Shown piece after piece: positions 19,125 through 29,506 of a DNA stretch of 64,000 nucleotides. Position numbers and translations under genes: made by a program. Each line of letters begins with the position of its first letter. Position 1 is the stretch's first letter. The notes under the pieces were generated by a model. It did not search any database. It was not told the DNA's origin and saw only the letters and a program-made list of their open reading frames with translations. Source of the DNA: JBMYZL01 sp965661765 (GTDB lineage: Bacteria; Bacteroidota; Bacteroidia; Flavobacteriales_D; Sanyastnellaceae); the NCBI GenBank assembly GCA_965661765.1, contig CBFIFE010000005.1, positions 1 through 64,000 on the forward strand. The letters are read 5' to 3'.

Positions 19125-19160
19125 AAAAGCCCCGAGCGCTTCATGCGTCGGGGCTTTTTT
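19125..19160 (-). terminator. Bidirectional terminator after tRNA-Leu
   Basis: Perfect arms AAAAGCCCCGA (19125-19135) and TCGGGGCTTTT (19148-19158) around a 12-nt loop, with T-rich tails in both directions. It ends the leftward tRNA-Leu transcript. Confidence 0.85.
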
Positions 19161-19161
19161 G

Positions 19162-19243
19162 TACCCGGAGTGGGAATCGAACCCACACTCCGTTAGGAAC
19201 ACGAGTTTGAGTCGTGCGCGTCTACCAATTCCGCCATCCGGGC
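19162..19243 (-). tRNA. tRNA-Leu (anticodon CAA)
   Basis: 82-nt class II tRNA on the minus strand. Acceptor arms GCCCGGA / TCCGGGT pair (first pair G-U) with discriminator A; the anticodon stem is CACGA/TCGTG with loop CTCAAAC giving anticodon CAA, which reads UUG; a long variable region of about 13 nt and a T arm GTGGG-TTCGATT-CCCAC follow. CCA is not encoded. It is preceded by its own promoter element and followed by a hairpin terminator. Confidence 0.95.
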
Positions 19244-19254
19244 AAAGCGGACGG

Positions 19255-19262
19255 CAAAGATA
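19255..19262 (-). promoter_or_regulatory. -7 promoter element of tRNA-Leu
   Basis: Minus-strand TATCTTTG, an exact TAnnTTTG, ends 11 nt before the mature 5' end of tRNA-Leu. The tRNA-Asn gene has the identical octamer. Confidence 0.6.
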
Positions 19263-19338
19263 ATGAAAAGGCAGATTGGATTTGGTCTAACGTGCAAGAA
19301 AAATCCCGTTCTTCGCGCCGCCATTGAACACCTTATAT

Positions 19339-21102
<1,764 letters not shown>

Positions 21103-21124
21103 ATCGGAATTGACTCAAGACCTG

Positions 21125-21132
21125 TACTTTTG
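21125..21132 (+). promoter_or_regulatory. -7 promoter element of the sulfotransferase gene
   Basis: TACTTTTG matches TAnnTTTG and ends 4 nt before the ATG at 21137, which predicts a leaderless or near-leaderless transcript. Confidence 0.5.
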
Positions 21133-21136
21133 AGGT

Positions 21137-21922
21137 ATGGCCATTTGCCTAACCCCCAAACACGCCATGCTGCTGTCTGCCGCCGACTCAGTTTTGCACT
21201 CAATACTTACGCCAGCAATCAAGCAAAACTGGGTGTTTGGCTTGCCCAAATCTGGAACCACAATCTTCGCAAAGGCCCTTTCAACGGCAACCGACGAATC
21301 CGTACTATTGGACACGCCATTGCTCTGGGAATCGGCAACATCACCGTTGTCAACAAGTCAATTTCAGGAACTTCGCAACATGCATCCTGTCACCTTCAAG
21401 ACGCGATTAGTCAAGGAACCCAATTCGACGATATACCCCGAAAGCGTGATGGAGACCCTGTCCAAAACCAACCACTTGCTTCTCGTACGAACCCCAGCTC
21501 AAAACATCCGGTCTCACCTCGATCGATTGAACATCCCCGGGAATGCACAAAGCATCAAAGGCCTGAGAGTGAACAAGAATTACGCCAAATTTTTCGATCG
21601 CAATGCTCAACTCCCACCGGCCATCGCATTGGCTCACCGATGGAGAAATGTTCACAACAAAGCGGTTTGGATGAGGCAAGAGGTAGGTGTTTTTTGGTTC
21701 GAAGATTTCGTTGATAATCCGAACGATACCATTCAAAAGGCGGCCAGCCACTTGAACCTGTCGGTAACTAGGAACGTTGATCGCGTACTCAAACAACAAC
21801 TTCAACCTAAGGGCAAAAACAGAACGGCGCTACCGAGTGCTTTTTTCGGGGAAGACATATTGACGGAGATTCAATCCATCACGGACGAGACTTGTCGAAA
21901 GATGAGGGCCGCTGGCGATTAG
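21137..21922 (+). CDS. Sulfotransferase family protein
   Basis: 261-residue protein likely to transfer sulfate from PAPS to a hydroxyl of a glycan or lipid. The 5'-phosphosulfate-binding P-loop is GLPKSGTT at 35-42, and the 3'-phosphate region fits LLLVRTPAQNIRSHLDRL, with the Arg-x(7-8)-Ser spacing of sulfotransferases. VFWFEDFVDNP resembles the helper motif in carbohydrate sulfotransferases. No signal peptide. Its last 44 nt overlap the 3' end of the opposing WecF-like gene. Its place at the edge of a sugar-nucleotide cassette suggests sulfation of a surface polysaccharide; substrate is unknown. Confidence 0.8.
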   Translation: MAICLTPKHAMLLSAADSVLHSILTPAIKQNWVFGLPKSGTTIFAKALSTATDESVLLDTPLLWESATSPLSTSQFQELRNMHPVTFKTRLVKEPNSTIYPESVMETLSKTNHLLLVRTPAQNIRSHLDRLNIPGNAQSIKGLRVNKNYAKFFDRNAQLPPAIALAHRWRNVHNKAVWMRQEVGVFWFEDFVDNPNDTIQKAASHLNLSVTRNVDRVLKQQLQPKGKNRTALPSAFFGEDILTEIQSITDETCRKMRAAGD

Positions 21923-23057
21923 GCAACTGACCCAGACGTACGTCCGTTACGAATTTCAGGAAAGCGGCCTGCACCCCTGGCTTCCCGAATACTTGTTGAA
22001 CCAGCTGACGGTTGTGTAGGCGATCTGTTTCGCCCAATGGCTCGAGGGCCTCTTCGGCGATGTAATTACCTGCGAGTTTCGTGAAAACAAAACCTGTGGT
22101 CTGCATAAAACGGGAGAAATGGCACTCTTCTCTGATGCAAATCCGCATTCCCGACCACAAACCGATAACGATTGAACCCGTCCCTTGGGTGCGAATGTTG
22201 TAAATCATCAAAACGGAATGGGACTGAATCCAATCTAAGTATACTTCAAGGCTCATTCGACTGGTTTGGCTCGTCCAATTTGAGCCAAAAAGGCACTTGC
22301 CCATAAAATGAACCGCGTATTTGAAGCGCACCCCGCCGTAACCCAAATTTCCAGATGCCTTTACGCCATTGCGACCCACTGACCTCCACAGATTCCAAAG
22401 CAAATCTGGTTGGTTGCCCGTGTTGCCTGCACTCGTGCCAATTAGCACACGCCGAGGTTGTTGGGTCACATAAGTGCTTGGAAGTCGTTCAGGGAGTTGA
22501 TTGTACCAAGTCGGATAGGTCTTCATCGGCGGAGGTGGCAAGAAGGGCAAGAAATACGCATCCTGCTCCAACAATGTAGACACCGCGTCAATTCTTGTAA
22601 TTACCTGAGAGAATCGTTTGATTTCTCTATTCAGTTGGGCCCTGCCCATCAATCGCTTCAACCCAATGGAAAACTTCAGCAGCAGGGCATTTACCACAGC
22701 TGTTTTGGGCAGAAACAAATTCTTGCTCAACTCAGGAAATGTTCGATAGTAATCGTCACCCCATGTCGCCCAAACGATGGGTACCTCAGGCCCAATAGAT
22801 TCAATCCATGGAAACATATCAGGCTTGAGGCGATGGACAACGACTGCATTCACACCTTCCCTCAACCGCATATTGACCTCTTCGTGGGTGGCGAGCAACC
22901 CAGGCCAATCTTGCATCGGCTCCTCGATTCGTTCATTTGGATGCAGCCACCAGTAATTTTCAATTTCAGGCAACTCTCGAAGCGCAGTCGCCAGCATCCT
23001 CACCGATTGGTGATCATATGCCAAATGCAGCACAATGACATACTCAGCCCCATGCAT
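21879..23057 (-). CDS. WecF-like Fuc4NAc (4-acetamido-4,6-dideoxygalactose) transferase
   Basis: 392-residue glycosyltransferase of the WecF type (GT56), which in E. coli adds Fuc4NAc from dTDP-Fuc4NAc to the lipid-linked enterobacterial common antigen precursor. The family's middle section is visible: RRVLIGTSAGNTGNQPDLL, then YLDWIQSHSVLMIYNIRTQGTGSIVIGLWSGMRICIREE, matching the order of the WecF donor-site region (NHR/Q-QGxGxI followed by a Gly). The ATG at 23057 is preferred to a TTG at 23072; it overlaps wecE by 14 nt. The pairing with wecE supports the assignment. Acceptor is unknown in this phylum. Residue comparison is from memory, not a search. Confidence 0.72.
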   Translation of the reverse strand: MHGAEYVIVLHLAYDHQSVRMLATALRELPEIENYWWLHPNERIEEPMQDWPGLLATHEEVNMRLREGVNAVVVHRLKPDMFPWIESIGPEVPIVWATWGDDYYRTFPELSKNLFLPKTAVVNALLLKFSIGLKRLMGRAQLNREIKRFSQVITRIDAVSTLLEQDAYFLPFLPPPPMKTYPTWYNQLPERLPSTYVTQQPRRVLIGTSAGNTGNQPDLLWNLWRSVGRNGVKASGNLGYGGVRFKYAVHFMGKCLFGSNWTSQTSRMSLEVYLDWIQSHSVLMIYNIRTQGTGSIVIGLWSGMRICIREECHFSRFMQTTGFVFTKLAGNYIAEEALEPLGETDRLHNRQLVQQVFGKPGVQAAFLKFVTDVRLGQLPNRQRPSSFDKSRP

Positions 23058-24177
23058 CAGAAACCACCGCAATTACGCGTTCAACGTCACCCTCAGTCAA
23101 CCCCAAATGCATCGGCAATCGAACCAATTCATCTGAAAAACGCTCTGCATTGGGCGCGCTTGCTGTCCACTTCATGCGTTGGGCAAAAGGACTGGCGTGC
23201 AGAGCCTGATAGTGAAAATGCACCATGACCCCTCGAGCTTTTGACTTTGTGATGAAATCACTTCTGTGGTCCAAGGAATTCGCCCTCAAATAAAACAAAT
23301 GCCCATTAGTGCTGGTCCTCCAATCCGGTGGCAAACTACGCTGAGGCAACCGCTCCGAAAGCTTGTTATAGTAAGTTCTCCAAATCGCTACTCGTCGGTC
23401 TGTGATGGCAGTCAACGACTCCAATTGAGCCAGCAAATAGGCCATTGTGTATTCATTCGGGAGAAAACTGCTGCCTACATCCATCCAGCCATATTTGTTC
23501 ACATCACCGCGATAAAATGCCTGACGATTCGTGCCTTTCTCCCAAATGATACAAGCGCGCTCCCAGAATTCCTCGTTGTTGACGACCAAGCAGCCGCCTT
23601 CTCCGCAAGAGACATTCTTTGTCTCGTGGAATGAAAACGTTGCCAGATCACCAACAGTTCCCAAGGGCTGCTTCCCTTCTGGCGTCAAAAAAGCACCAAT
23701 AGACTGCGCAGCGTCCTCAACTAGCAGAGCCTTTTTTTCTCTGCAAAATTTTTGAATCCCCTCCAAGTCATAGGAAACACCAGCGTAGTGGACCACAACG
23801 ACCACTTTGACTTGCTCTGTCCAGACCGCTTGAACCTCCTTCAGGCCGACATGGGGCGAATCTTCTGTCGAGTCTGCGAAAAGAGGTTTTGCACCTCTCA
23901 AAACAAAAGCGTTTGCTGATGAAACAAAAGTATAAGAAGGCACAATGAAGGCATCACCTGGCCCGATTTCCGACAAAATCGCTGCCATATCCAATGCTGA
24001 GGAACACGATGTTGTAGGTAGAACTTTGCGTCCGAAATTTGCCTGAAACCAATCCTGAACTTTCTTCGTAAAAATCCCATCTCCGCACATGCCGTGACCA
24101 TGCAAAACCTCAGAAACATATTGTGTCTCATGGCCGACTTGCCCAGGCAAATTGAATGGAATTCTAGCGGTGCTCAT
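23044..24177 (-). CDS. wecE: dTDP-4-amino-4,6-dideoxygalactose transaminase
   Basis: PLP-dependent DegT/DnrJ/EryC1 family sugar aminotransferase, 377 residues, converting dTDP-4-keto-6-deoxyglucose to dTDP-4-amino-4,6-dideoxygalactose. The whole length follows E. coli WecE closely: IPFNLPGQVGHETQY, HGMCGDGIFT, PSYTFVSSANAFVLRGAK, HYAGVSYDLEGI, VEDAAQSIGAF, FSFHETKN with Schiff-base K187, GEGGCLVVNN, and EKGTNRQAFYRGDVNKYGW. The first ATG at 24204 lies upstream of the -7 element, so ATG 24177 is used. First gene of a wecE-wecF unit. Confidence 0.92.
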   Translation of the reverse strand: MSTARIPFNLPGQVGHETQYVSEVLHGHGMCGDGIFTKKVQDWFQANFGRKVLPTTSCSSALDMAAILSEIGPGDAFIVPSYTFVSSANAFVLRGAKPLFADSTEDSPHVGLKEVQAVWTEQVKVVVVVHYAGVSYDLEGIQKFCREKKALLVEDAAQSIGAFLTPEGKQPLGTVGDLATFSFHETKNVSCGEGGCLVVNNEEFWERACIIWEKGTNRQAFYRGDVNKYGWMDVGSSFLPNEYTMAYLLAQLESLTAITDRRVAIWRTYYNKLSERLPQRSLPPDWRTSTNGHLFYLRANSLDHRSDFITKSKARGVMVHFHYQALHASPFAQRMKWTASAPNAERFSDELVRLPMHLGLTEGDVERVIAVVSDAWG

Positions 24178-24183
24178 ATTGAA

Positions 24184-24191
24184 CAAAGTTA
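24184..24191 (-). promoter_or_regulatory. -7 promoter element of wecE-wecF
   Basis: Minus-strand TAACTTTG matches TAnnTTTG and ends 6 nt before ATG 24177. It rules out the in-frame ATG at 24204, which lies upstream of it. The wecE and acyltransferase genes diverge from this 56-nt gap. Confidence 0.5.
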
Positions 24192-24233
24192 AACTGTTCT
24201 GCATCTCTTCTCACTCGCTCAAAAAACAACCAC

Positions 24234-24719
24234 TTGGAACAGAAAAGCATCATTCACCCAGGCGCAGAAATCGCCGACAACGTCACGATTGGTCATTTTT
24301 GCCACATACATGAGGGCGTGAACATCGGTGCGGGCACCGTGATCAAAGACTATGTAGAACTGCGTCCTGGGACGACAATCGGTGAAAATTGTTACATTGA
24401 CTCCAGGGTGAGTTCTTCAGGAAATGCGGTAATCGGCGACAATGTGACACTGAGATATGACACAATCATTGCCCGGGGTGTTCGTGTGGGTGACAACACT
24501 TATTTCAGTCCTCGTGTGATGACGAACAACCTCGACTCCGGAGGGGCTTCAATCGGCGGAGCACAAGTGGGTGCAAATTGCTTCATCGGTACCAATGCCG
24601 TTCTTCACCACGGCATCAACATCGGTGACAATGTGGTTGTGGGAGCGCTGAGTTTTGTCAACAAAGACTGTCCCGCCGGAGTCACCATAGCAGGCATTCC
24701 CGCAAAGCCCTTGAAATGA
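24234..24719 (+). CDS. Left-handed beta-helix (hexapeptide repeat) acyltransferase
   Basis: 161-residue LbH-fold transferase with repeated [LIV]-G-x4 hexapeptides throughout (for example IHPGAEIADNVTIGHFCHI, VNIGAGTVIKDYVEL, VQVGANCFIGTNAV), ending CPAGVTIAGIPAKPLK as in sugar O- and N-acetyltransferases. The frame opens with a TTG at 24234; no ATG is available upstream. Its stop overlaps the next ATG by 4 nt. In this context it may acetylate a sugar nucleotide or glycan; since the next gene is WecD-like, it may serve a second sugar or position. Confidence 0.8.
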   Translation: MEQKSIIHPGAEIADNVTIGHFCHIHEGVNIGAGTVIKDYVELRPGTTIGENCYIDSRVSSSGNAVIGDNVTLRYDTIIARGVRVGDNTYFSPRVMTNNLDSGGASIGGAQVGANCFIGTNAVLHHGINIGDNVVVGALSFVNKDCPAGVTIAGIPAKPLK

Positions 24720-25522
24720 AGGTTACTGAAGCTTGGGAAAGTTCATTTTTTGGTTTCCCAATTCTGGAAATGGAATTGGAACCATCAGATGTACACCCTG
24801 ACCGACTATCAACCCTTGCACAAAGCATTTCAGATGAACTCGAAAAGGGATCGCCGGAGCACCTTTTCAAAGCATCTCTGGATGCACAACTGATTCAAGG
24901 GGCTCCCGTCTTGGAGCGATTGGGGTTTGAGCTTTGGGAGACCCGATTCGTCTGGATGACCCAAATGACGAGTTCATTATTGGTTCAGGAATTCGGTGTC
25001 CAAAATTCGGATTCAACTTTTTCAATCCACTGGAATCAACCCGAAGACAATGAAGAAATCGTTGAAATGGCCGTCGAACTTGTGGCCCAGTCCCATGACG
25101 TAATCACCCGGTTCGATTCGCCGTTTTACCCTTCCGGTAGTGGGTCTCGCTGGTACAAAAGCTGGCTGGAAGATGTTTTGAACACGCCTTCTACTTTGGT
25201 GAGTTTGGCTAGACACAAGCCTTCGGGCAAATTGGCTGGTTTTTTTCTCTACCAGCGCAAAGGAGAGCAAAAGGGCTGTCCAGTTTTCAAAGGAATTCTC
25301 AGTGCCGTATCTCCCGAATTTCGCGGAAACAAGTTGCACATTCACCTGCAAAAGGAAATTTTTAAGAAGATTTCAAAATCAGGCGAAACAGTTTGGTTGG
25401 ACAATACCACACAATTGTCCAATTATCCAATCATTCGAAATCATGCCCGGTCGGGACGAAGACCACAAGAAATACAATTGGTGTTCTTCAAAGGCCCACA
25501 TCGCAAAGACATGGTGCCCTGA
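24716..25522 (+). CDS. GNAT-fold protein resembling dTDP-fucosamine acetyltransferase WecD
   Basis: 268-residue protein. The N-terminus WESSFFGFPILEMEL parallels the WENAFFG start of E. coli WecD, LERLGFELWE matches its dimer/lead region, the block SRWYKSWLEDVLN...GKLAGFFLYQR corresponds to RFYAQWIENAVRG...GDIRGYVSLR, and the end NYPIIRNHARSG matches the terminal helix before the last strand. WecD N-acetylates dTDP-4-amino-4,6-dideoxygalactose to dTDP-Fuc4NAc, the product used by WecF. Together with wecE and the WecF-like gene this gives the last three steps. The acetyl-CoA pyrophosphate loop is less clear than usual (SPEFRGNKLHIHLQKEI). Confidence 0.65.
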   Translation: MKVTEAWESSFFGFPILEMELEPSDVHPDRLSTLAQSISDELEKGSPEHLFKASLDAQLIQGAPVLERLGFELWETRFVWMTQMTSSLLVQEFGVQNSDSTFSIHWNQPEDNEEIVEMAVELVAQSHDVITRFDSPFYPSGSGSRWYKSWLEDVLNTPSTLVSLARHKPSGKLAGFFLYQRKGEQKGCPVFKGILSAVSPEFRGNKLHIHLQKEIFKKISKSGETVWLDNTTQLSNYPIIRNHARSGRRPQEIQLVFFKGPHRKDMVP

Positions 25523-25540
25523 ATTTTTTGAAGCTCGAAT

Positions 25541-27037
25541 CTACAAGCGGATAACAAAGGTGGTGCCCTCATCTATTGTCGATTCCATCACGAAGATTTC
25601 CCCGCCATGGTATTCTTCAATAATCCGTTTGACCAAGGAAAGGCCCAATCCCCACCCCCTTGTTTTTGTCGTATAACCAGGTGCAAAAACATCCTTCCAA
25701 CGGGACTTGGGAATGCCCTTTCCTGTGTCTCCGACAAACAACTCGAAACTCTCGCCAGATGTGTTGATCTTCAAAGCAATCTGGCCCTTCCCATCCATGG
25801 CATCAACAGCATTGCGTATCAAATTCTCAAGCACCCAACTGAACAAAGAAGTGCTCAAGCGCGCCTGAAGGTCTCGATCGCTTTCTTCCACATCGAAGGT
25901 CAATTCAATTTTCGATGAAATGCGGGGGCGCATGTAGATGACGGTGGACTCGATGATGTCGGCGACGACGTGGGGTTTGAGTTCCGGCTTAGATCCGATT
26001 TTGCTGAAGCGGTCAACCACGACGTTGAGCCGGTCGATGTCGCGGTTCATCTCGACGAGGTATTCGCGCGGCACATCATCAATGCCTTCCAGCAACCCCG
26101 TCCAAGCCATCAAAGAGGACAACGGCGTGCCCAATTGGTGGGCGGTTTCTTTGGCCATGCCGACCCAGACTTGGTCTTGTTCAGAACGCCGAAAACTGCT
26201 GAAAATCATGTAAGCCGTCATCAAGAAAACGGCGATCAAGGTCAACTGGACAAAAGGGAAATACTGCAACTGAGTGAGCACCGCCGAATCGGCGAAATAG
26301 ATGTAATGCAAGCCATCGGGCAACTGAATGGCCAATGGGGGATTGGAGGATTGCATTTCGGTGAGCAACCGCTGCAGGCGAACCGGGTCATCGATGTCGG
26401 CAGCGTCGACGCCCTGGTGGCGCAACACCTTCTCCCGAGCCTCGTCCATCAACACGACCGGGACAGATGCCGAATTCATCACTGTTTCAGAAATGAATGA
26501 ATTGATCAGGTCCTGCATGGTCGACTTGAGCTCATTGAAACGGGTGCTCTGCGACCAATACACCCTGTGACCCACTTCTTGAAACACAATGGGCGCATGA
26601 GATGATTCCATCGCCATCCGCAAGGAATCCCGATTGACATCTGACGCGATGTTCACGGCGTACAACTCCTTTCCCTCGTCGTCGACAATGAGAACAGGAA
26701 TGGTCTTGTTCGCCCACAAAAATTCAGTCACAAATGTCAAATCCATGCCGTCCGGCGGGTTGTCCACCAGCCTGTAGGCGTCGGCCAGGCGGTCGGCTTT
26801 TTCACGCTCCTCCTGGCTCAGTTCCTCGAAAAGGGCTTGGGTGTAACGAACCAACTCCGCCCGTTGACGGATGGCCTCTGACCAAACCCGCACGCGGGAT
26901 TGCTCTTCTTGTCGAATGCGATCTGCGATGCTGTTCGCATACCACAATGTGGCGACAACAATGACCATGGCGGCAACGAGAAGCGCACGGTTCCACCATT
27001 GGCGACGAGAAACAAGCTGTTCAGACCGCAACGCCAT
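25541..27037 (-). CDS. Membrane sensor histidine kinase
   Basis: 498-residue two-component kinase. One membrane helix at about 17-35, an extracytoplasmic sensor of about 225 residues, a second helix at about 261-281, then a HisKA-like phosphoacceptor KETAHQLGTPLSS (His about 300) and an HATPase domain with N box LENLIRNAVDAM, G1 VGDTGKGIP and G2 GWGLGLSLVKRI. The final residues FVIRL end the ATPase domain, so there is no attached receiver. The HQLGTPL variant of the H box is common in Bacteroidota. No response regulator is adjacent, so the partner is elsewhere. The frame upstream of ATG 27037 begins with ATT and is not used. Confidence 0.9.
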   Translation of the reverse strand: MALRSEQLVSRRQWWNRALLVAAMVIVVATLWYANSIADRIRQEEQSRVRVWSEAIRQRAELVRYTQALFEELSQEEREKADRLADAYRLVDNPPDGMDLTFVTEFLWANKTIPVLIVDDEGKELYAVNIASDVNRDSLRMAMESSHAPIVFQEVGHRVYWSQSTRFNELKSTMQDLINSFISETVMNSASVPVVLMDEAREKVLRHQGVDAADIDDPVRLQRLLTEMQSSNPPLAIQLPDGLHYIYFADSAVLTQLQYFPFVQLTLIAVFLMTAYMIFSSFRRSEQDQVWVGMAKETAHQLGTPLSSLMAWTGLLEGIDDVPREYLVEMNRDIDRLNVVVDRFSKIGSKPELKPHVVADIIESTVIYMRPRISSKIELTFDVEESDRDLQARLSTSLFSWVLENLIRNAVDAMDGKGQIALKINTSGESFELFVGDTGKGIPKSRWKDVFAPGYTTKTRGWGLGLSLVKRIIEEYHGGEIFVMESTIDEGTTFVIRL

Positions 27038-27045
27038 CGCTCCGA

Positions 27046-28005
27046 TCAATCATAAGCTGGACAGGACGTGTAGCGACCGCGGGCATTGCCGCTGCAGGCA
27101 TTGATTCCGATGACCACTTCATGCGAATTCGCAGAAGCCGCTCGCATCACAGATGTGGTGAATCCATACGCATAACCGATGGAGAGATACTCCAAAACCT
27201 TGACCCGTGCTGTGGCGATCAAGGCCGAGGAAGTCCGATAGCCGAGGCCAAATCCAGCCACGTCATTGTAGTCCAGCGCCAAAATCAAATCCGCCGTCGC
27301 CGGAACCGCTGCGCCAATGCGCAACTGGGCGCTGGGCCGAAAATTCCAATCCCTGTACAACTCCACCTTCCCGTTCGCTGTCAAGGCAAAATGCGTTCGA
27401 AACTCCGACTGTGCGCCGATGTCAGCAAGGCTGGCTCCGGTGGCGTTGATCAAACTCGCCCCGACAAACCACTCCTTGTCGTAAATCGCCAAACCAATGT
27501 CCAAAGAGGGAAACACAAACGCCGATTCGCCGAGAAACGCCGGATCGTTCGCCACTTCCACCTCGGGCAAGTCCAAGAGGGCCTGGTTGAGTCGGAATTG
27601 GTACAAACCCGCGCTCAAACCTGCTGCCAGCCGGGCGCCACTGGTCAGTTTCAAGTTGTAGGCATACGCCAAATTCACCCCCAAGTGCCCCCACGGGCCA
27701 GCCTCATCCGACTCCACCCGACCCCCAAACCCGTGGAAGTTCGGCCCCTGCTCAGCGATTTGACCATGCAGATTCACGAACGATGTTCGAGGCGCTCCCT
27801 CAAAACCCGACCACTGAGAACGGTGGCCGAAATGCAAGTCCAAACACTCCCGAGAACCCGCCAACGCCGGATTGTCTTGAAAGGGGTTGAGCATCGCCGT
27901 GGTGCGAATGGGCAATTGCTGGGCGCTCAATGGGCCAGCCAGCCCCAACAAGCACAATGCAAGCACAACCACGGGCCAAGTTTTCACCATTGTTTGAAAC
28001 CTCAT
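27046..28005 (-). CDS. PorP/SprF family type IX secretion membrane protein
   Basis: 319-residue outer-membrane protein. Signal peptide (about 1-28, ending LSAQ), then the PorP/SprF pattern of alternating strands: LNPFQDNPALAGS near the start (the family's NPA-AG motif), GHRSQWSGFEGAPRTSF, and repeated amphipathic beta strands through VKVLEYLSIGYAYGFTTS. Family members act in gliding and in anchoring or secretion of a partner T9SS substrate encoded next to them. The ATG overlaps the stop of the CHU_C-domain gene upstream (ATGA), fitting a substrate-PorP pair. Confidence 0.85.
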   Translation of the reverse strand: MRFQTMVKTWPVVVLALCLLGLAGPLSAQQLPIRTTAMLNPFQDNPALAGSRECLDLHFGHRSQWSGFEGAPRTSFVNLHGQIAEQGPNFHGFGGRVESDEAGPWGHLGVNLAYAYNLKLTSGARLAAGLSAGLYQFRLNQALLDLPEVEVANDPAFLGESAFVFPSLDIGLAIYDKEWFVGASLINATGASLADIGAQSEFRTHFALTANGKVELYRDWNFRPSAQLRIGAAVPATADLILALDYNDVAGFGLGYRTSSALIATARVKVLEYLSIGYAYGFTTSVMRAASANSHEVVIGINACSGNARGRYTSCPAYD

Positions 28006-29009
28006 CGCACGATGCTTACATAACCCGTGATCGGGTCCAGCGCCAAGGCGCTGTCGTTCAAGTCTATTGCGTAATAATATGTGCCCGTGGGCACAGGCTT
28101 CCCGCCATTTCTGCCATCCCATGGTGTCACATAGCCAATGGACCGGAAGACCTCCGCTCCCAGGCGATTGAACACCCGCACCTCTGCCCGTTCATAAGCC
28201 AGCAGTCCCGGAATCAACCACAAATCGTTGATCAGGTCGTCATTGGGGGTGAAGCCTGTGGGAATGTCGAATGGATTGCCAACCGTCACCGTCACATCAT
28301 CGGAATAGGCGCAAGCCCCGATGAATCCATCCACAACATAGGTCACCGTTGCTTCCGGCGTCGACTCCACTTCACCTCCCGTCGACGCATTGAGCCCCGT
28401 GTTGGGGAACCAAGTGTAGCCCAAATCCAAATCGCCACCATCCACCGTCAAAGTCACTGACTGCCCTGGCACCAAGTTCGCCGTACAGCACGCATCAATG
28501 CCAATGGCTGAACCCGAAATGTACACCTGCAAAGCACAAGTCGACACCGTGACGTCATGCGCTGTTCCGATGAGCAGCAGGTATTTTGCATTGGGGTCAA
28601 GGGTCGAGGTGGACAACGAAAAGTCTGAGGCCGATTCAACGCAATCTGAAACGGGAACATAAGACGACACATCGCAGAAGTCCTGTTGATCCGGCTTCAC
28701 GACGACCGCCTTCAACAAATCTGGCACGCCCCCAGCGCTGCAATCGATTCCCGCAATGCTGATGTCTGCATTGCCAGGTACGGATGTGATGGAGTTCGTG
28801 GTGAAAACACCGACAGCCAACCACGGCGTATCCACACATCCGATGGAGACCTCCAAAGTGTCCTGTATGCTCAATTCCTCCCACTGCTCACCACAGAGAA
28901 GGGTGGGGTTGTCGCAGGTTTGGCCCAAAACCTGGGCGGACAAAAACAACAACACAGCCCAAAGGCCCAGCGTTCGCAACCGGCAACCATTCATGCAATC
29001 GGAACGCAT
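28002..29009 (-). CDS. Secreted protein with gliding-motility-type C-terminal (CHU_C) domain
   Basis: 335-residue exported protein. N-terminal signal peptide ending VLGQ, a Cys-rich middle region of unknown fold, and a C-terminal CHU_C (T9SS type B sorting) domain: IPTGFTPNDDLINDLWLIPG, VRVFNRLGAEVFRS, and WDGRNGGKPVPTGTYYYAIDL, ending GYVSIVR. Type B substrates require a PorP/SprF partner, and one is encoded immediately downstream. ATG 29009 overlaps the preceding gene's TGA (TGATG); a second ATG at 28994 is possible. Confidence 0.85.
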   Translation of the reverse strand: MRSDCMNGCRLRTLGLWAVLLFLSAQVLGQTCDNPTLLCGEQWEELSIQDTLEVSIGCVDTPWLAVGVFTTNSITSVPGNADISIAGIDCSAGGVPDLLKAVVVKPDQQDFCDVSSYVPVSDCVESASDFSLSTSTLDPNAKYLLLIGTAHDVTVSTCALQVYISGSAIGIDACCTANLVPGQSVTLTVDGGDLDLGYTWFPNTGLNASTGGEVESTPEATVTYVVDGFIGACAYSDDVTVTVGNPFDIPTGFTPNDDLINDLWLIPGLLAYERAEVRVFNRLGAEVFRSIGYVTPWDGRNGGKPVPTGTYYYAIDLNDSALALDPITGYVSIVR

Positions 29010-29506
29010 CACGAAGCCGATTCGTATGCGACCAACAACGAGCCCTTGTCCACCGCCTCTCCTGGCATCGGCAACACGTCCGTGAGCTTTCCACTTCGTG
29101 GCGCGCGAATCACGTTTTCCATTTTCATCGCCTCCAACACCAACAGCGCATCCCCCTCAACCACCTCATCACCAGCGGCAACTTCCACAGAAAGCACCTT
29201 GCCCGGCATCGGCGCCTCCACACGGTCCAGGCCTGCGTCCTGTGTGAGGTTCATGCCCATTCGCTCCAACAAAATTTGGCGGCTGTCCACCACCTGCAAC
29301 GTCTGTTCCACCCCACCGAATCGCACACGCGCATGGCCTTGGGCATCCGGAGCGGACAACAGCGCCACGCGAATGTTGCGCTCGCCCATTCGAACGTCAT
29401 AAACCCCAGGGCCTTGAGGCGTCCAAACCCAGTCCTTCGGCGCGGATTCAGCCCCAGCTGAACGCCGAATGACCTCGCCATCGGCAAATCGAATTTCGGT
29501 CTCCAT
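29009..29506 (-). CDS. Biotin carboxyl carrier protein (acyl-CoA carboxylase subunit)
   Basis: 165-residue protein with a C-terminal biotinyl/lipoyl domain (about 97-165). The biotin attachment motif is EAMKMEN with K128 as the biotinylated lysine, preceded by APMPGKVLSVEV and followed by the second half-repeat. Such stand-alone carriers in Bacteroidota serve acetyl-/propionyl-CoA carboxylases or oxaloacetate decarboxylase; the biotin carboxylase and carboxyltransferase partners are not in this window. The start ATG (29504-29506) overlaps the start ATG of hemW (29505-29507) on the other strand. Confidence 0.85.
   Translation of the reverse strand: METEIRFADGEVIRRSAGAESAPKDWVWTPQGPGVYDVRMGERNIRVALLSAPDAQGHARVRFGGVEQTLQVVDSRQILLERMGMNLTQDAGLDRVEAPMPGKVLSVEVAAGDEVVEGDALLVLEAMKMENVIRAPRSGKLTDVLPMPGEAVDKGSLLVAYESAS

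Noticed and set aside
21137..25522. Glycan cassette as a mobile island
   Set aside because: No integrase, transposase, direct repeats or tRNA boundary seen; codon use is only mildly different.
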